Shown piece after piece: positions 31,441 through 42,066 of a stretch of DNA of 63,232 nt. Position numbers and translations under genes: made by a program. The notes beneath the pieces are model-generated. The model worked only from the letters and a program-made list of their open reading frames with translations. It was not told where the DNA came from and searched no databases. Source of the DNA: Seminavis robusta (Eukaryota > Bacillariophyta > Bacillariophyceae > Naviculales > Naviculaceae); the NCBI GenBank assembly GCA_903772945.1, contig CAICTM010000494.1, positions 1-63,232 of the forward strand. Direction: 5' to 3'. How positions within the stretch are numbered: position 1 is the stretch's first letter; each line of letters begins with the position of its first letter.

Positions 31441-32745
31441 ATGTACCAGTACGACGTTGTGGTGATTGGTCTGGGTGGCGTTGGATCGTTTGCACTTCGA
31501 GCTCTTGCCAAGGACTTTGGGAAACAGGGCAAGAAGATTCTCGGATTGGAACGCTTCCATCGGCTCCACGAAAAGGGCTCCTCGCATGGAGAAACAAGAA
31601 TCTTTCGTCGAGCCTACTTTGAAGATGCTGGATACATTCCCTGGATTGACTTTTCCATTCGAGAATTTGAACGTTTGGGGCAAGAAAGCGGTGTGGAACT
31701 CCTGAACAAGTGTGGCAACTTGATTCTACAAGATAGGCCCACCGAAGATGGAACCAAGCACCGAAACAACTACCTGCAGTTGGCATGGGACGCAGCCAAG
31801 GAACATGACATTCCAGTCGAATTCTTGGAGAATGAAGATCTTCGAAAACGGTTTCCACAGTTCCATTATCACGCAAAAGGACCAGAATTGATTGGGTTGC
31901 TGGAACCAGGTGGCGGATTTGTCAGGCCAGAGCTCGCCATAGAAGAAGCTTTACAGCAAGCAGAAAGAGAAGAGGGATGTGAAATTTGGGAAGAAGCCAA
32001 AGTTGTGTCCTTACAAGAGCGGGAGCAATCCACTGTATCAAACCCCAGCGTTGAAATCGTGGTGGAACGGAGTTGCAACGACGAACAAATGACTATTGCG
32101 GCCAACAAAGTTCTGATTGCTGCCGGGGCCTGGGCATCCCAGCTCATTCCCTCTTGGGCAAACCATTTGACTGTCACTCGACAAGTTCAAGGATGGATTG
32201 ATATATCCGGCTCTGACAATCCCGACTTGTATCAACCAGACCAACTTCCAACATGGATACTCTCCACCAGCAATTGGAGATTACCATTCTTTGGTATCCC
32301 TGTGGCTGATGCAGACAAGCAGTTTACCAAAGTTGGAATCCACAATTATTCCGACAAGATCGAGGATCCTACCCACAATCCTGCAACAATCACCGAACCA
32401 GAAAGAGCCGAGTATCAACATGGCGTCGAGGTTGCACTGCATGGTACCGCTTGGAACAACCAAGCCGAAACTCTATCCAAGAATATTCAGGTCAAAACTT
32501 GCATGTACACCATGACGGAGGATGGGAACTTTTTGATTGGAGTACCTGATGAATTCAACAATGTCTACGCCATTGCAGGTCTTTCTGGACATGGCTTCAA
32601 AATGACACCAGCCTTGGGACAAATGTTGGCAGACTTTGCTCTCATTGGAGAGGAAGCGCTCAATGCAAAGTGGAAACCCAGTTTCTGCCATCCTAGTAGA
32701 TTTGACACTACAAAAAGCAGCTACAAAGTAGAACCTACTAGCTAA
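31441..32745 (+). CDS. Monomeric sarcosine oxidase-like FAD-dependent oxidoreductase
   Basis: An intronless 434-residue ORF with ATG at 31441. VVVIGLGGVGS (7-16) is the FAD dinucleotide-binding GxGxxG. GSSHGETRIFRRAY (46-59) is the SHGxTR block of the MSOX/PIPOX/MTOX family. Cys354 in TCMYTMTEDGNFLIG is at the place of the covalent 8-alpha-S-cysteinyl FAD link of that family, and GLSGHGFKMTPALG is the C-terminal FAD block. It would oxidise sarcosine, N-methyltryptophan or pipecolate to an imine with release of hydrogen peroxide, often in peroxisomes; the C-terminal PTS does not fit the usual SKL, so location is open. The length is slightly above the ~390 residues of the family. Confidence 0.9.
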   Translation: MYQYDVVVIGLGGVGSFALRALAKDFGKQGKKILGLERFHRLHEKGSSHGETRIFRRAYFEDAGYIPWIDFSIREFERLGQESGVELLNKCGNLILQDRPTEDGTKHRNNYLQLAWDAAKEHDIPVEFLENEDLRKRFPQFHYHAKGPELIGLLEPGGGFVRPELAIEEALQQAEREEGCEIWEEAKVVSLQEREQSTVSNPSVEIVVERSCNDEQMTIAANKVLIAAGAWASQLIPSWANHLTVTRQVQGWIDISGSDNPDLYQPDQLPTWILSTSNWRLPFFGIPVADADKQFTKVGIHNYSDKIEDPTHNPATITEPERAEYQHGVEVALHGTAWNNQAETLSKNIQVKTCMYTMTEDGNFLIGVPDEFNNVYAIAGLSGHGFKMTPALGQMLADFALIGEEALNAKWKPSFCHPSRFDTTKSSYKVEPTS

Positions 32746-33374
32746 ATGCTACTTATGTAATCTCTAGTACGTGGAGAAATTCAGGTTGTCTCATTCAATC
32801 AGAAAGGTTTCAAATGATAGCCCAGTTCATCGGGCCAGGATATGGGGAAGAAATGGGATCGACTGGAAGTACTCAAGCAAATGGAAAGAGAAGCGACAAC
32901 CACCAAAACCAAAGAAGATGTGGATAGTGCTGTCAGCAAGCCAGGGAAGCATACGATAACAGGAGCAAAGCAGTGTATTGAGATATTGAGATATTGAGAT
33001 GCACACAAGCAGGAGAACCAGCAGAAAAATCTCATGAAAGCTTCAGTGAGATCCGCTGTACCGGTGGCTCAGCGCACTCTGTAAACCCTCACCTTTTATA
33101 ACTTCTTCTTTCGCGACTGCTCAATCGTGGATACCTTTTCGTCGTCGTCGTCTTTGGAGCTTTATGACACAAGAAGAACCACGGCGTCAACTGGCTTCAG
33201 TCTCGCCACCAGCTTGTTTTTGTTGTCCTTCTGTGTCTACAATCGTAAGGTAATGTCTTTTTATTGCCCTCCTGTTGATGGCTTGTGAGTTGTTCGTTGG
33301 CCACCTTCCCTCACTTGACTGGCGTTGCTCAGCTCTGTCACAGTGAGTTCTTCTGCTTGACATTATTCAGGTTC
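32746..33374. other. Intergenic and 5' leader of the mutase gene
   Basis: Contains three ATATTGAG units near 32979-32999 and a probable 5'-UTR intron at 33250-33370. No other gene seen. Confidence 0.55.
33250..33370 (+). other. Probable 5'-UTR intron of the mutase gene
   Basis: GTAATGTC donor after CGTAAG and ATTATTCAG acceptor directly before the first start codon. A pyrimidine-rich stretch precedes it. The intron would remove the in-frame upstream ATG at 33285. Confidence 0.55.
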
Positions 33375-34469
33375 ATGCTTGGATCAATGGCTTCCGCACA
33401 GACGATTCTCCTCTTCTGCTTTGTGTTTGTGTCATCCATCCCATCGGCATCTCTGGCTTTTTCCAACAATCTACCAGTTCATACTCTGCTGCTTTGCAGA
33501 CACGGCGATAGTGTGTGGAATGGAGGCCAACCGGGTTGTGAAGAGCGCTTTACAGGATGGACAGATGTTGAGCTCAGTCAACAAGGATGTCAAGAAGCTA
33601 TGGAAGCCGCTGCACAGTTGGCATCTTACTTCTATGACATTGACTGTATCTTCACCTCCATGTTGCAACGAGCTCTGGACACCACAGATGCCTGTCTCAC
33701 GGCGCTTGGAAATAATCAAAAGGAGCTACCTCCAGTGATCTGTGATTATCGCTTGGCGGAGCGACATTATGGGGCGCTCCAGGGGCTGGTAAAGAAGGAC
33801 GTGGAAGAAGGAAATTCTGTTTTCGGTTATTGTCCAGATCTCGTCGAGAAATGGCGCAGAAGCTGGCATACTCAACCGCCAACGCTAGACGACAACGATG
33901 AAAGGCGGATCATGGAGGTTGACAGGTTGGCAGAGATTTGTGGCGGAGCCCACAATGTGCCAAAAGGCGAAAGCCTTGCCATGGTTGCCCAAAACAGAGT
34001 TCGTCCATTTCTTAATGAAGTGGTAACTCCAGCACTCAACTTGGCTGCAAAGCTAAAGAGTCAACTGAGCCAAAAGAATGTCGAGGAAGAGTTGACGGCG
34101 GGACTGGTGGTAGCACATGCCAACAGCCTGCGAGCTTTGATTGGGTGCCTATGCGAGGTAGAGGACGATCCAGTGGCTCTTGGGATATTGGAGTCATTGC
34201 GAATTCCAACAGGAGTGCCTCTGGTGATTCATTATCAGCAACTGCCAAATGGAAGGTTCCGTGCATGCCCTCTTCCTGAACCTGACGAATGCCTGATCCA
34301 AGATAACTGGGGATATTTCAACAAGCCAAAAGAAGCACCACCCAACCTTGGCCACCCCAATTTGCCGGTTTGGCCATTGGACACCTGTATCCCCTTAGAA
34401 GAAAGAACCAGAGCAGACTTCTTTTCAGCATTTGCCAATGCAGCAGAGGATACGTATTCCCGTCGTTAG
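33375..34469 (+). CDS. Phosphoglycerate mutase, BPG-dependent type, plastid targeted
   Basis: The open frame runs from 33285; I start at ATG 33375 (364 residues), or 33387, because a likely 5'-UTR intron (33250-33370, GTAATG...ATTCAG) ends just before. RHGDSVWN (42-49) holds the phosphohistidine (H43), FTGWTDVELS and LQRALDTTDACL match the family, and RLAERHYGALQGL has the catalytic Glu. KGESLAMVAQNRVRPF is present, and the second-His block is AHANSLRAL, in place of AHGNSLRAL. The N-terminus is a signal peptide with PSASLAF|SNN, close to the diatom plastid bipartite junction. It would convert 3- and 2-phosphoglycerate. The C-terminal ~70 residues go beyond the bacterial enzyme. Confidence 0.9.
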   Translation: MLGSMASAQTILLFCFVFVSSIPSASLAFSNNLPVHTLLLCRHGDSVWNGGQPGCEERFTGWTDVELSQQGCQEAMEAAAQLASYFYDIDCIFTSMLQRALDTTDACLTALGNNQKELPPVICDYRLAERHYGALQGLVKKDVEEGNSVFGYCPDLVEKWRRSWHTQPPTLDDNDERRIMEVDRLAEICGGAHNVPKGESLAMVAQNRVRPFLNEVVTPALNLAAKLKSQLSQKNVEEELTAGLVVAHANSLRALIGCLCEVEDDPVALGILESLRIPTGVPLVIHYQQLPNGRFRACPLPEPDECLIQDNWGYFNKPKEAPPNLGHPNLPVWPLDTCIPLEERTRADFFSAFANAAEDTYSRR

Positions 34470-34658
34470 CGGAGATCAGGTATAGCTAGAACACAGCAAA
34501 ACAACATGACACCGTTTGTTAGAAGGCGTTTGGTCCTGAGGTCAATGACAAAGCAACTCAATCCATGAATGTTTCTGCAACTGCAACAAAATCTAAGTAG
34601 CTACAATTTAGTTTTCAGTGTACCATTTCTCTCAACTGTTTTCTATCATTATTGCTGG

Positions 34659-37064
34659 CTAGGCCAACAGAGAGTAGATCTCCTTTGCCAGCTTTTTGGC
34701 TTGAGGGGTATGGGGTGACGCTGCAGGTTCCACCTTGGTCGACAAACGCGCGGCCTTCGCAGCTTCTTTTGCCTCCTTGTTGGACATGACGAGTGTGCCC
34801 AGAGCGACCATGGAACGGTACAGAGCCTCGGTTTCGTATGTCTTGGCTTCAATAATCGTGTTGATGGTTGTCACAGTGGGCAACACAATGCTCTCCGACG
34901 CAACACTGGGGTTGGAATGTATATAGTGGCAGATATTGTACAAGACTGTGGCAACCGACAGACGAATGTTCTTGTTCTTGGACTTTGAGTGGGCTTCGGC
35001 ACGACCCAAGATCGGTGAAAGCGACGATGATACTGCCTGAAGAGACCCAGGTCCTCCCTTGAAGCAGTTGGCAAAGACACGCAAAGACAGCATAGGAATG
35101 GCCACAGCAGCAGGCCCTTCCAGGCCACTCGTGTCTTCTGACAAGTTGAGAACCTTTTGAATCATACGGTCCCAGTACGAGGCTCTCGCCGTGGAAGCTC
35201 CATCAGGATGCAATGCGGCATAGCGAGCCAGATCCAGGAAGGGGAAAGCTTCTGCAGGCGGTAGCTGCTCCAGCATGTCCAACAGTACCTTAAGCTCTGC
35301 ATCTTCAAGCTTGGTGGCGTGGTAGCGGTTGCTCGCCGCCAATGTCTGCATCAAAGAGGACACGCACGCCAGCTGCTCTTCCGAGAGCTTTCCCATTTCT
35401 TGGATCTTTGTTTTCATTTTCTCAAAGGTGGCTGTAGCGGATTTTTCAGAGATTTCAAAGCTCTTGTACGTTTTGCTGGGCAAGTGTTCATAGGATGCAA
35501 TCGGGACCCCAGCTACTGGTCCACCTCCCACGGAAGAAGATGCAGCCGGGCCCCCACCTCCTCCTCCCAACGTCGTTTTGGAGTTTCCTACACGTTGTTG
35601 GATGTAATCAGCAATTTCGGACAAATGATGCTGCGGCAGCATGTGGGCATCAATGAAACGTTGGGCTGCCACAAAGGGGTTTTCTCCGTTGTTGTATCCA
35701 ATTTGTAGTTTTGCCACCTCGCCTCCAGTGGTGTCTACTTCAATGGGTAAGATGTGATCGTATGCCACGCCATCGATGGTTCCAGAGTCCCTAGACCCCA
35801 TCACTTCTCCCACCTCTACCCAGGTTCTGGAGGCCATACTCCACTGAGCCGCAATGGCACGACCATTCTTTTGGAAGAGCTGAACTTGTCCCTCGGATCG
35901 TCCAATCATTTGTTGTCGTTGTTCCTCCCATTTTGGCAACTTGGCCACTTCTTCGTCCGAGGGTCCACTGGATTTTTTCTGCATGGCTTTGGCAACCTCA
36001 TCAACAAATGATTGGCGTTCTGCTTCTGGCGCCATGCGTTCGGTGGCCCGTGTGAAAATGCGCAAGGTGCCATCCTGGCAACAGGTTCCAAAGTCTCCAT
36101 TTGGCATGGCAACGGTCCTCCAAACGCATTCCGTATGCAAAATGACTTGTGGTTGTACCTGTTCCTCTAGATTCCAAACAGCAACATGACCATCTTCCGC
36201 AGATCCAATCAATAAACTGTCGATCGAAACGACCGAGAGGAGCATTGGCGGATGATCGCTCTGCTCTGGAATGAGAGTCAAAGTGGATGTGGATTTTCCA
36301 GTTCCTTCTTCTCGCTGTTTGACGGTCCCGTCATTGGAGCATGTGGCGAGGTAATTTTTGCCATCGACCGTGATTCCACAAATATCACGAATGGGTCCGC
36401 CATGGTCATTGGCAACGCTGTGGAGCATCTGCACTTGTCCCGTGACGACATCAATTTGCCAAAGTCGCACCGTGAATCCCGAAATTTGATTGTTTTGGGC
36501 GGCTCCTGCGGAACCCGTCGCCACTTGAATTTTGTTCTTGTCGGGCGAGGAGGAAATCCCATAGACGCATACGGAATTCTCGTGATTGGGCATGGTGGCC
36601 ACCACAACTTTGCGATCCACGTCCCAGACCTTGGCGGTGCCATCCCACGAGCCGCTCACCAAGTAGTAGGGGAAACCACCAGAGCCGGATGGTTTGGGAC
36701 ACCATGCCAGCGACGTGACGGGTTTTTCGTGACCCGTCAAGGTGGAAGTGACCTCATGAGACGTGCCATTGAACAAACGAATCTGAGCGTCTTTGCAGCC
36801 ACTCGCGTAAATCTGTTTGTGATTCTCATCAGCGCAAGATGACGGTGCTGAAAGAAGGGCCGTCACGGAATGATTGTGTTGGAAAGCTATCAAGTTGATA
36901 TTGCCCGAAGGGACTCCATATTCACACAATCCACCGCCTTGATTGCCCGTCACTACGCGAAAGGAATCGGGGCCATCAGCCACTGCTGGAGGAAGGATAC
37001 AAGCGCAACGAACGCCTTGTCCGTCAGAAGTTAGAGACTGCGAGAGTTCCCAATCGACTTGCAT
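34659..37064 (-). CDS. PLAA: PLAA/Doa1 homologue, ubiquitin-binding WD40 protein
   Basis: An intronless 801-residue ORF from ATG at 37064; a TTG six codons up is not a start. The N-terminal ~350 residues are WD40 repeats (e.g. TGHEKPVTSLAWCP, LVSGSWDGTAKVWDVDRKVV). Then comes a PFU domain (GQVQLFQKNGRAIAAQW, IDGVAYDHILPIEVDT, NNGENPFVAAQRFI) and a PUL armadillo domain to the C-terminus, the order known for PLAA/Doa1/Ufd3. These bind ubiquitin (WD40, PFU) and Cdc48/p97 (PUL), and act in ubiquitin turnover, ERAD and mitochondrial or lysosomal quality control. Length and order are normal, so assignment is secure. Confidence 0.93.
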   Translation of the reverse strand: MQVDWELSQSLTSDGQGVRCACILPPAVADGPDSFRVVTGNQGGGLCEYGVPSGNINLIAFQHNHSVTALLSAPSSCADENHKQIYASGCKDAQIRLFNGTSHEVTSTLTGHEKPVTSLAWCPKPSGSGGFPYYLVSGSWDGTAKVWDVDRKVVVATMPNHENSVCVYGISSSPDKNKIQVATGSAGAAQNNQISGFTVRLWQIDVVTGQVQMLHSVANDHGGPIRDICGITVDGKNYLATCSNDGTVKQREEGTGKSTSTLTLIPEQSDHPPMLLSVVSIDSLLIGSAEDGHVAVWNLEEQVQPQVILHTECVWRTVAMPNGDFGTCCQDGTLRIFTRATERMAPEAERQSFVDEVAKAMQKKSSGPSDEEVAKLPKWEEQRQQMIGRSEGQVQLFQKNGRAIAAQWSMASRTWVEVGEVMGSRDSGTIDGVAYDHILPIEVDTTGGEVAKLQIGYNNGENPFVAAQRFIDAHMLPQHHLSEIADYIQQRVGNSKTTLGGGGGGPAASSSVGGGPVAGVPIASYEHLPSKTYKSFEISEKSATATFEKMKTKIQEMGKLSEEQLACVSSLMQTLAASNRYHATKLEDAELKVLLDMLEQLPPAEAFPFLDLARYAALHPDGASTARASYWDRMIQKVLNLSEDTSGLEGPAAVAIPMLSLRVFANCFKGGPGSLQAVSSSLSPILGRAEAHSKSKNKNIRLSVATVLYNICHYIHSNPSVASESIVLPTVTTINTIIEAKTYETEALYRSMVALGTLVMSNKEAKEAAKAARLSTKVEPAASPHTPQAKKLAKEIYSLLA

Positions 37065-37827
37065 GGTTCGTTTGGTGATCAACTCTTTCTAAAAGCTTGC
37101 TTTCTATCCACTCGATTGGAGTTGTGTGGTGCTCTCCTTGCGGTTCTTTAGATCCTCTCGCATTGGCTCAAAATAGTTCGGCGTGGATCTTTGGGCTTCC
37201 GGGGGAAAACCAGCCCCCCTTTTCTGACATCTCCCCCTAAAGCGGGAAAGCTGCCATTTTTTCCCACCTTCATGGAGCTGCTATAATTCATTTGGGGACC
37301 ATGCCAAGATAATCCTTGTGCTTGATAAGCTCAAACGGCTGCCCTGCAAGCGATTGCAGTGTGTGCCTTGGACAGAAAATCCACAGAACCAATTCCGACA
37401 TGCTCTGATGAAATGCTTCCAAGAGAACGGGTGTTTCAACATTTGTCAGCAGCAACTCCGGCTATCAAGGCCATCCTGTGCTTGGTGCACTTGTGGCAGC
37501 CTCAAGGGCGGATTTTACTCCAGGTCGTGTAGCCGTTAAAAACTACATGTAGCCTTCTCTGCTACCGTACCCCATCCAGTGGAGGCCGTGTGACGGGATA
37601 TGACATAGTTTGGTAAGGGTAAGGGTAAGGGGTAACCAATGTTCATGTTTTCAAGATACAGCGGCAGTGGTGATCTCCACGAACAAAGCATCGATCTAGT
37701 AGTGTTTTTATAATTACTACTGTATCTTTCAAAATCACTCAACGCTGCACGCTCTTTCTCCCTTCAAGTTGTACATGTACCTTGGTGGCATGACCCCCAA
37801 GAGTGACAGGCTTTGTGGTTTTGTTCG
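37065..37827. other. Intergenic
   Basis: Holds the PLAA promoter side and no clear gene. A run of GGGTAA units lies at 37612-37636. It does not match the TTAGGG telomere repeat. Confidence 0.55.
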
Positions 37828-38827
37828 CTAGCTCTCTTCCTTTTTCTCCTCTTCTGGCTCCTTGTTATCGTTGTTGTTGATTCCATGAAGGATGTTGGCC
37901 ACATGGCCATCCAGACCAGCAACATGTGGCTTCAAGGCATCGTCGATACCTTTCATGTCAGTTCCGAATATTGAAGCCGTTTTCACGGTGATACCCTCTG
38001 CTAGTCCTAACAGAGGTGACAAGGGTGTTTCATGGCGGCCCCACGACCAAGCGTCTTTGACAGATTCATAAACATCGCTTGCTGCACGAGGAATTTCACC
38101 AAATTCATCTTCAGTCTCGTTGTTTTCTTCACTAATGCTCTTCTCCACTTCTGCCGCAGGTTTTGCATCGGCCTCCGCTTCATCCAATTTTATGGAGGTG
38201 TCCACGGCGGCTTCATCAACACACGCTGCAGGGCTAACAGTCTCGGGGTCAGAAGTTGCCTGATCCGAGAACACAGAGGTAACATCATTGGACGAGAAAC
38301 GCACTGATGTACGGGAGGTGAACTGAGACGTCAAATGTTTTCTATCATTCATTGCATATTTCAAATTTTGGCGTACCTTTCGCTTCCTTCTTTGGCTTCA
38401 CAGCACGGTCTGCATCTTTAGGCTTGGCAGCCTCGGCCTTCTTCCTGGCGGCTTCTTGCTTTCTCTTCGCTCGCACTGATCTCAATACCGATAACTGGTC
38501 TTGCAACTCTCTGACTCTCACGAGATCTTCGTTCCACTTCTTTACTCTTTTCTGGTGCAAATACTTGCAGATTATACCGTGGCCTGAGACTGAAGAGAAG
38601 AGCGAAAACAAAAGACAAGATCAGCAGAAGAGTCCAAAGCAAAGACAGGGTGCGCAGCAATATGTGGCCAACCGACCTTCCAGCCCAACATAGAACGACA
38701 CTAATGCCACACAAGTGATGTAGAGTGGATTTTCGAAGGCAAAATCAATCACTTCGCTCATCACGAACTCGGCTCCTGATGGCATACCAGCTGCACCTGG
38801 CACGTTTGTTGAGACTTTTGAGACCAT
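37828..38827 (-). CDS. Membrane and coiled-coil protein, diatom-type, unknown function
   Basis: The hand-built model has three exons, 38677-38827, 38377-38589 and 37828-38303, with introns of 87 and 73 nt, in phase, giving 279 residues. Residues about 27-48 are hydrophobic (NPLYITCVALVSFYVGLE), so one membrane segment is likely. Next comes a coiled coil, WNEDLVRVRELQDQLSVLRS, followed by a Lys/Ala/Glu-rich stretch. The C-terminal half has a block GLAEGITVKTASIFGTDMK with amphipathic helices, and ends EKKEES. The coiled coil closely matches the modules of the neighbouring 353-residue gene. Function unknown. I recall similar small diatom proteins, but not their role. The third-exon acceptor (AG at 38304) is the least sure. 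Confidence 0.65.
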
Positions 38828-39573
38828 TGAGCTTGTGTTTCTTCTTTCTTGCAAAGCCGTGGGAGCTTTGGTATTGACGATGGGTCCGGAATATCCAGAA
38901 GCAAGTAAAATCGTCGGAACAGATCCTTCATAGCTTCGCTAATCTGATCGACGCCTCGCGAAGGTCGTTTTGATGAAGGGCTGGGCAATGGCGCGTCATA
39001 TTATTTTACTTAAGGGTCCGAATGGGGTCTGACATCATCGGTCCAAGAAAGGGTGCGGGAGTCAAATGATGAAGCACGCCTCGATCACACACCTGCCTCC
39101 TAAAGAGCAAACGCGCTCGATGGAAGCAAAGCAAACAGCTGTTTTGCCTCTACTAGCTAGCTACTAGAGCTAGCTAGCTAGCTCTACCTACCGCAGCTAA
39201 CGAATAGCTACATGTATGTACCGGTATGTACGAGCTACCGGTACCGTATGAAATAGTAGCTAGCAAAAGGACGACGACATAGGTTTGAAGCTTTGAGAGG
39301 GGTTAAAAGTAGGGAGGTTATCTACGGAAGCCAGGCGTAGACAAAGAAAGTCGTTGACCAACATTCACTGTTGCCAGTATTCTTTGGGCAGCTGTTGAAG
39401 GGCAGCAAGTGCAACGCAACGTTGCTTTTGCGCCCTTTGGCGCACCCATGACGCGTCCAAAATCTTAAAATTTTAAAGCTTTGGTTACAGTGAGGTTCAA
39501 CTATTGGAACGATCGACGATAGGTGCTTGCGAGGCCATGGTACAAGGACAATGCTGGGGATGTAATGGTCGCA
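38828..39573. other. Intergenic with CTAG/ACCGGTACC island
   Basis: The stretch 39149-39265 is rich in CTAGCTAG, CATGTATGTACCGGTA and GAGCTAGC. No conserved frame seen. Confidence 0.55.
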
Positions 39574-41006
39574 TCACAAGCAGGCTGTTTTCACGTTCCT
39601 CCTCTGTGCTCTGATACTACGAAGTCTGGCAAGCTGCTGCTGTAATTCTCTCCATTTCTCCCTGTCGCTATCCAATTTCACTTGACGGCGACTTTGAAAG
39701 CTGAATACTTCAAAGCAGGATGCAATCAATTCCAATAGCCACTCCATCGTCCTGAAAGAAAGCAAGGGAAAATGCAAGGTAGTCTAGTTAGCGTGTTTCC
39801 CAGGCATACATGCAGCAGCAGTTTGTGGCACAAGCAATACCGTAGCTACTCACCACAGCTCGTCTTTGTTCCAAGGAAACACTTGTCGCTCCGGGTTGAT
39901 TGCCTCTTCTTCCAAAGCGTTGCTCCCTGTTGAAATTTCTCCAGACGCCTGTCTTTGGGCCCTGATGAACCGAAGTGTGCCCAACTGCTGCTGCAGCTCG
40001 CGCCACTTGAGACACTCTTTCTCCCAGTTTTGCTTTCGTCGTTCCTCCTTGGAAAGCAAAAACCACGAAAGATCCATCCATTGGGGTAAAAAGGAAATCA
40101 CGGCAGCCCTGTCGTCAAACACAAACAAATAAATGGAGGAAGATCATCATGATGAGGACGCACAAAACGGAACGCACGCACACGAGTTTAGATTAGTAGT
40201 AGGAAGGGACCCCATTGAATGGGAACATCACTACTACAAGTATCTAACGAACGGCATATTGAAAACCAACAATGCTCACCCCAGTGAATTGTTAGTTGTC
40301 GTCGTATTTGATGATGATTTCCAAGGAAATTTGGATAGATTGATCTCGGGACGATTGCGTTCGGTTGTCTGGTCTTTGGCGCCCGGTTGTGTTTTCTGGG
40401 CCTCCTTTCTGGCAGCCCATCGTTGTGCCCGTATGGATCGAAGTGTCGACAGTTGCTGTTGCAATTCTCTCCACTTGCGTCGATCTTCATCCCATTTTCG
40501 GTGTCTCCTTCCTTCAAAATCCAGTAAGGATATAATCCAGCTGATGATTGGCAGTGCTTTTAGAAAATCTTTGCTGTGGTTTTGTGTTGAGTGGAAGAAC
40601 CAATTGATCATTTTGAGCAAAAATGGACATCCAACAATCCTCATCCCTCTTCTAATACGCCTAATACACACCTGATTTCCACCACAGATTTGCCCTCGTT
40701 GTCATCGTTTCTTCTCCATGGAAATTCCTTTTTTCCAAGCGCCCTGTCCGAAGAAGAAGACTGCTGCTGCCGTCTCCGTAGCTCCATAATGTTCTTGTCT
40801 TGTACGGGTCTATCAATGAGAAAGAATAATCGGTTCAAAAAATGCGCCAGAAAAGCCACAGTCACCAAACATCCCACCCAGAAAAGCACCGAATGGGCTT
40901 CTCCTCCTCCTCCGTCATTGGAAAGTAATGGCAGTGAATCCAAGGGTATATTGTGGAGGATAAATTCACAACACCGGTCCCACACGGAAAGGGTGGCTTC
41001 CTTCAT
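39574..41006 (-). CDS. Membrane/coiled-coil protein made by exon duplication, unknown function
   Basis: Four exons (40672-41006, 40280-40573, 39854-40108, 39574-39751) with introns of 98, 171 and 102 nt join in phase to code 353 residues. Exons 2-4 each give a hydrophobic segment followed by a basic linker and the near-identical coiled coil KWRELQQQL-xx-LR-IRAQR. Exon 1 has a strong membrane segment (VLFWVGCLVTVAFLAHFL) and a related but diverged IMELRRRQQQ block. Exons 1, 2 and 3 end in FPW plus a polar tail (RRNDDN, KSSS, NKDELW). So one protein contains three to four copies of one module. No family is recognised. The adjacent gene (37828-38827) has a single such module. Confidence 0.72.
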
Positions 41007-42066
41007 GTTTGTTTATTTGCCCTTGATTATCCTCCAACGAAAAAGTGGTCCTTGCTTGGAAACCTCTGATCTTGATGAGAACCTGGTATGCGTAGAAGCA
41101 AGAAATGAATCGTTGGTTGCACCTTGTCCCACAGACCCAACTCCTTGTTTTAGAAGGTGGAGTGGAGGAATGACGAGGTGCTCGGTTTGGTCGCCAAAAA
41201 GATGATGCTCTCGACTGTCACTCTCATCTTGATGCATGTGCATGCAATTCTCGATCCTGAATCTCTGAGCTCTGCTCTTGTGTTAATGCTTAGCGGTAAT
41301 GAGAGGTTTGTAATATCTACAGGTATAAAGTCGGTTTTGGTCCATCGCTTTGAGACATCAGCGATACTATAGCGAAAACAGTACAATATCGGAAACCTTC
41401 TGTCTCGCTCTCTATTTGCTGAGTTAACGGGACTCAATAATGGACCAAAATATTTAACTATCTCACAAAAAGTATAACGAAAATCAAATACACGTTTAAC
41501 ATAGAGTATGTGATGTTAAATCATGTGGTCAGTATGGGTAACATGCTATGAGTCAATGGTACTTGAGGTCGATTTCGTATTAATCTACTTATGGGTCAAT
41601 CGGACATTGAGACAGTCATTTGCTTAAAGACAGTTTTGGTCCATTTTTGGGCTGTAGCGCTGGTACACTTTCTACGTGTCTCACCCACTTCCTTTATTAA
41701 ACTCGTAGTCTTCACCGACGGATGATTTTGATGACGTGTCAAAAGGCCTTCACAGGTTCACAGGCCTTGCTTCCGGAGAGCGAACGAGCGAACGAACCAC
41801 CCAAATTGGCAACAGACGATGGCGTTCGAATTTCGATGGGAGCAAAAGTAAGTGCGAGTGAGGTTGTTAGACTACTACAAGAAAGCTTTACAAGAAAGTT
41901 ACTCCGTCCGTTGTTATTGCTGCAGTCGCGAGTCTTCTGCAGCGAGCTGCTATCTAACTAGCTAGTACCGTATACTTTCTATTGAGGCAAATACCAAGGA
42001 CCCACAAACCCACAGATAGGTTTTCTCACTCATTCATATTTTCTGCCAAAACAGAACGAACAAACA
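41007..42066. other. Intergenic between the coiled-coil gene and the bZIP gene
   Basis: About 1 kb with no convincing frame; the bZIP promoter should lie in its right part. Two related copies of a GTTTTGGTCCAT motif occur near 41335 and 41637. Confidence 0.5.

Noticed and set aside
34659-37082. Start codon six codons upstream of the PLAA ATG
   Set aside because: The codon at 37082 is TTG, so ATG at 37064 is used.
37612-37636. GGGTAA tandem units, telomere-like
   Set aside because: GGGTAA is not a rotation or complement of TTAGGG; only about four units, next to normal genes.
41722-41961. 79-codon ORF upstream of the bZIP gene
   Set aside because: No domain; it may be part of the bZIP leader.
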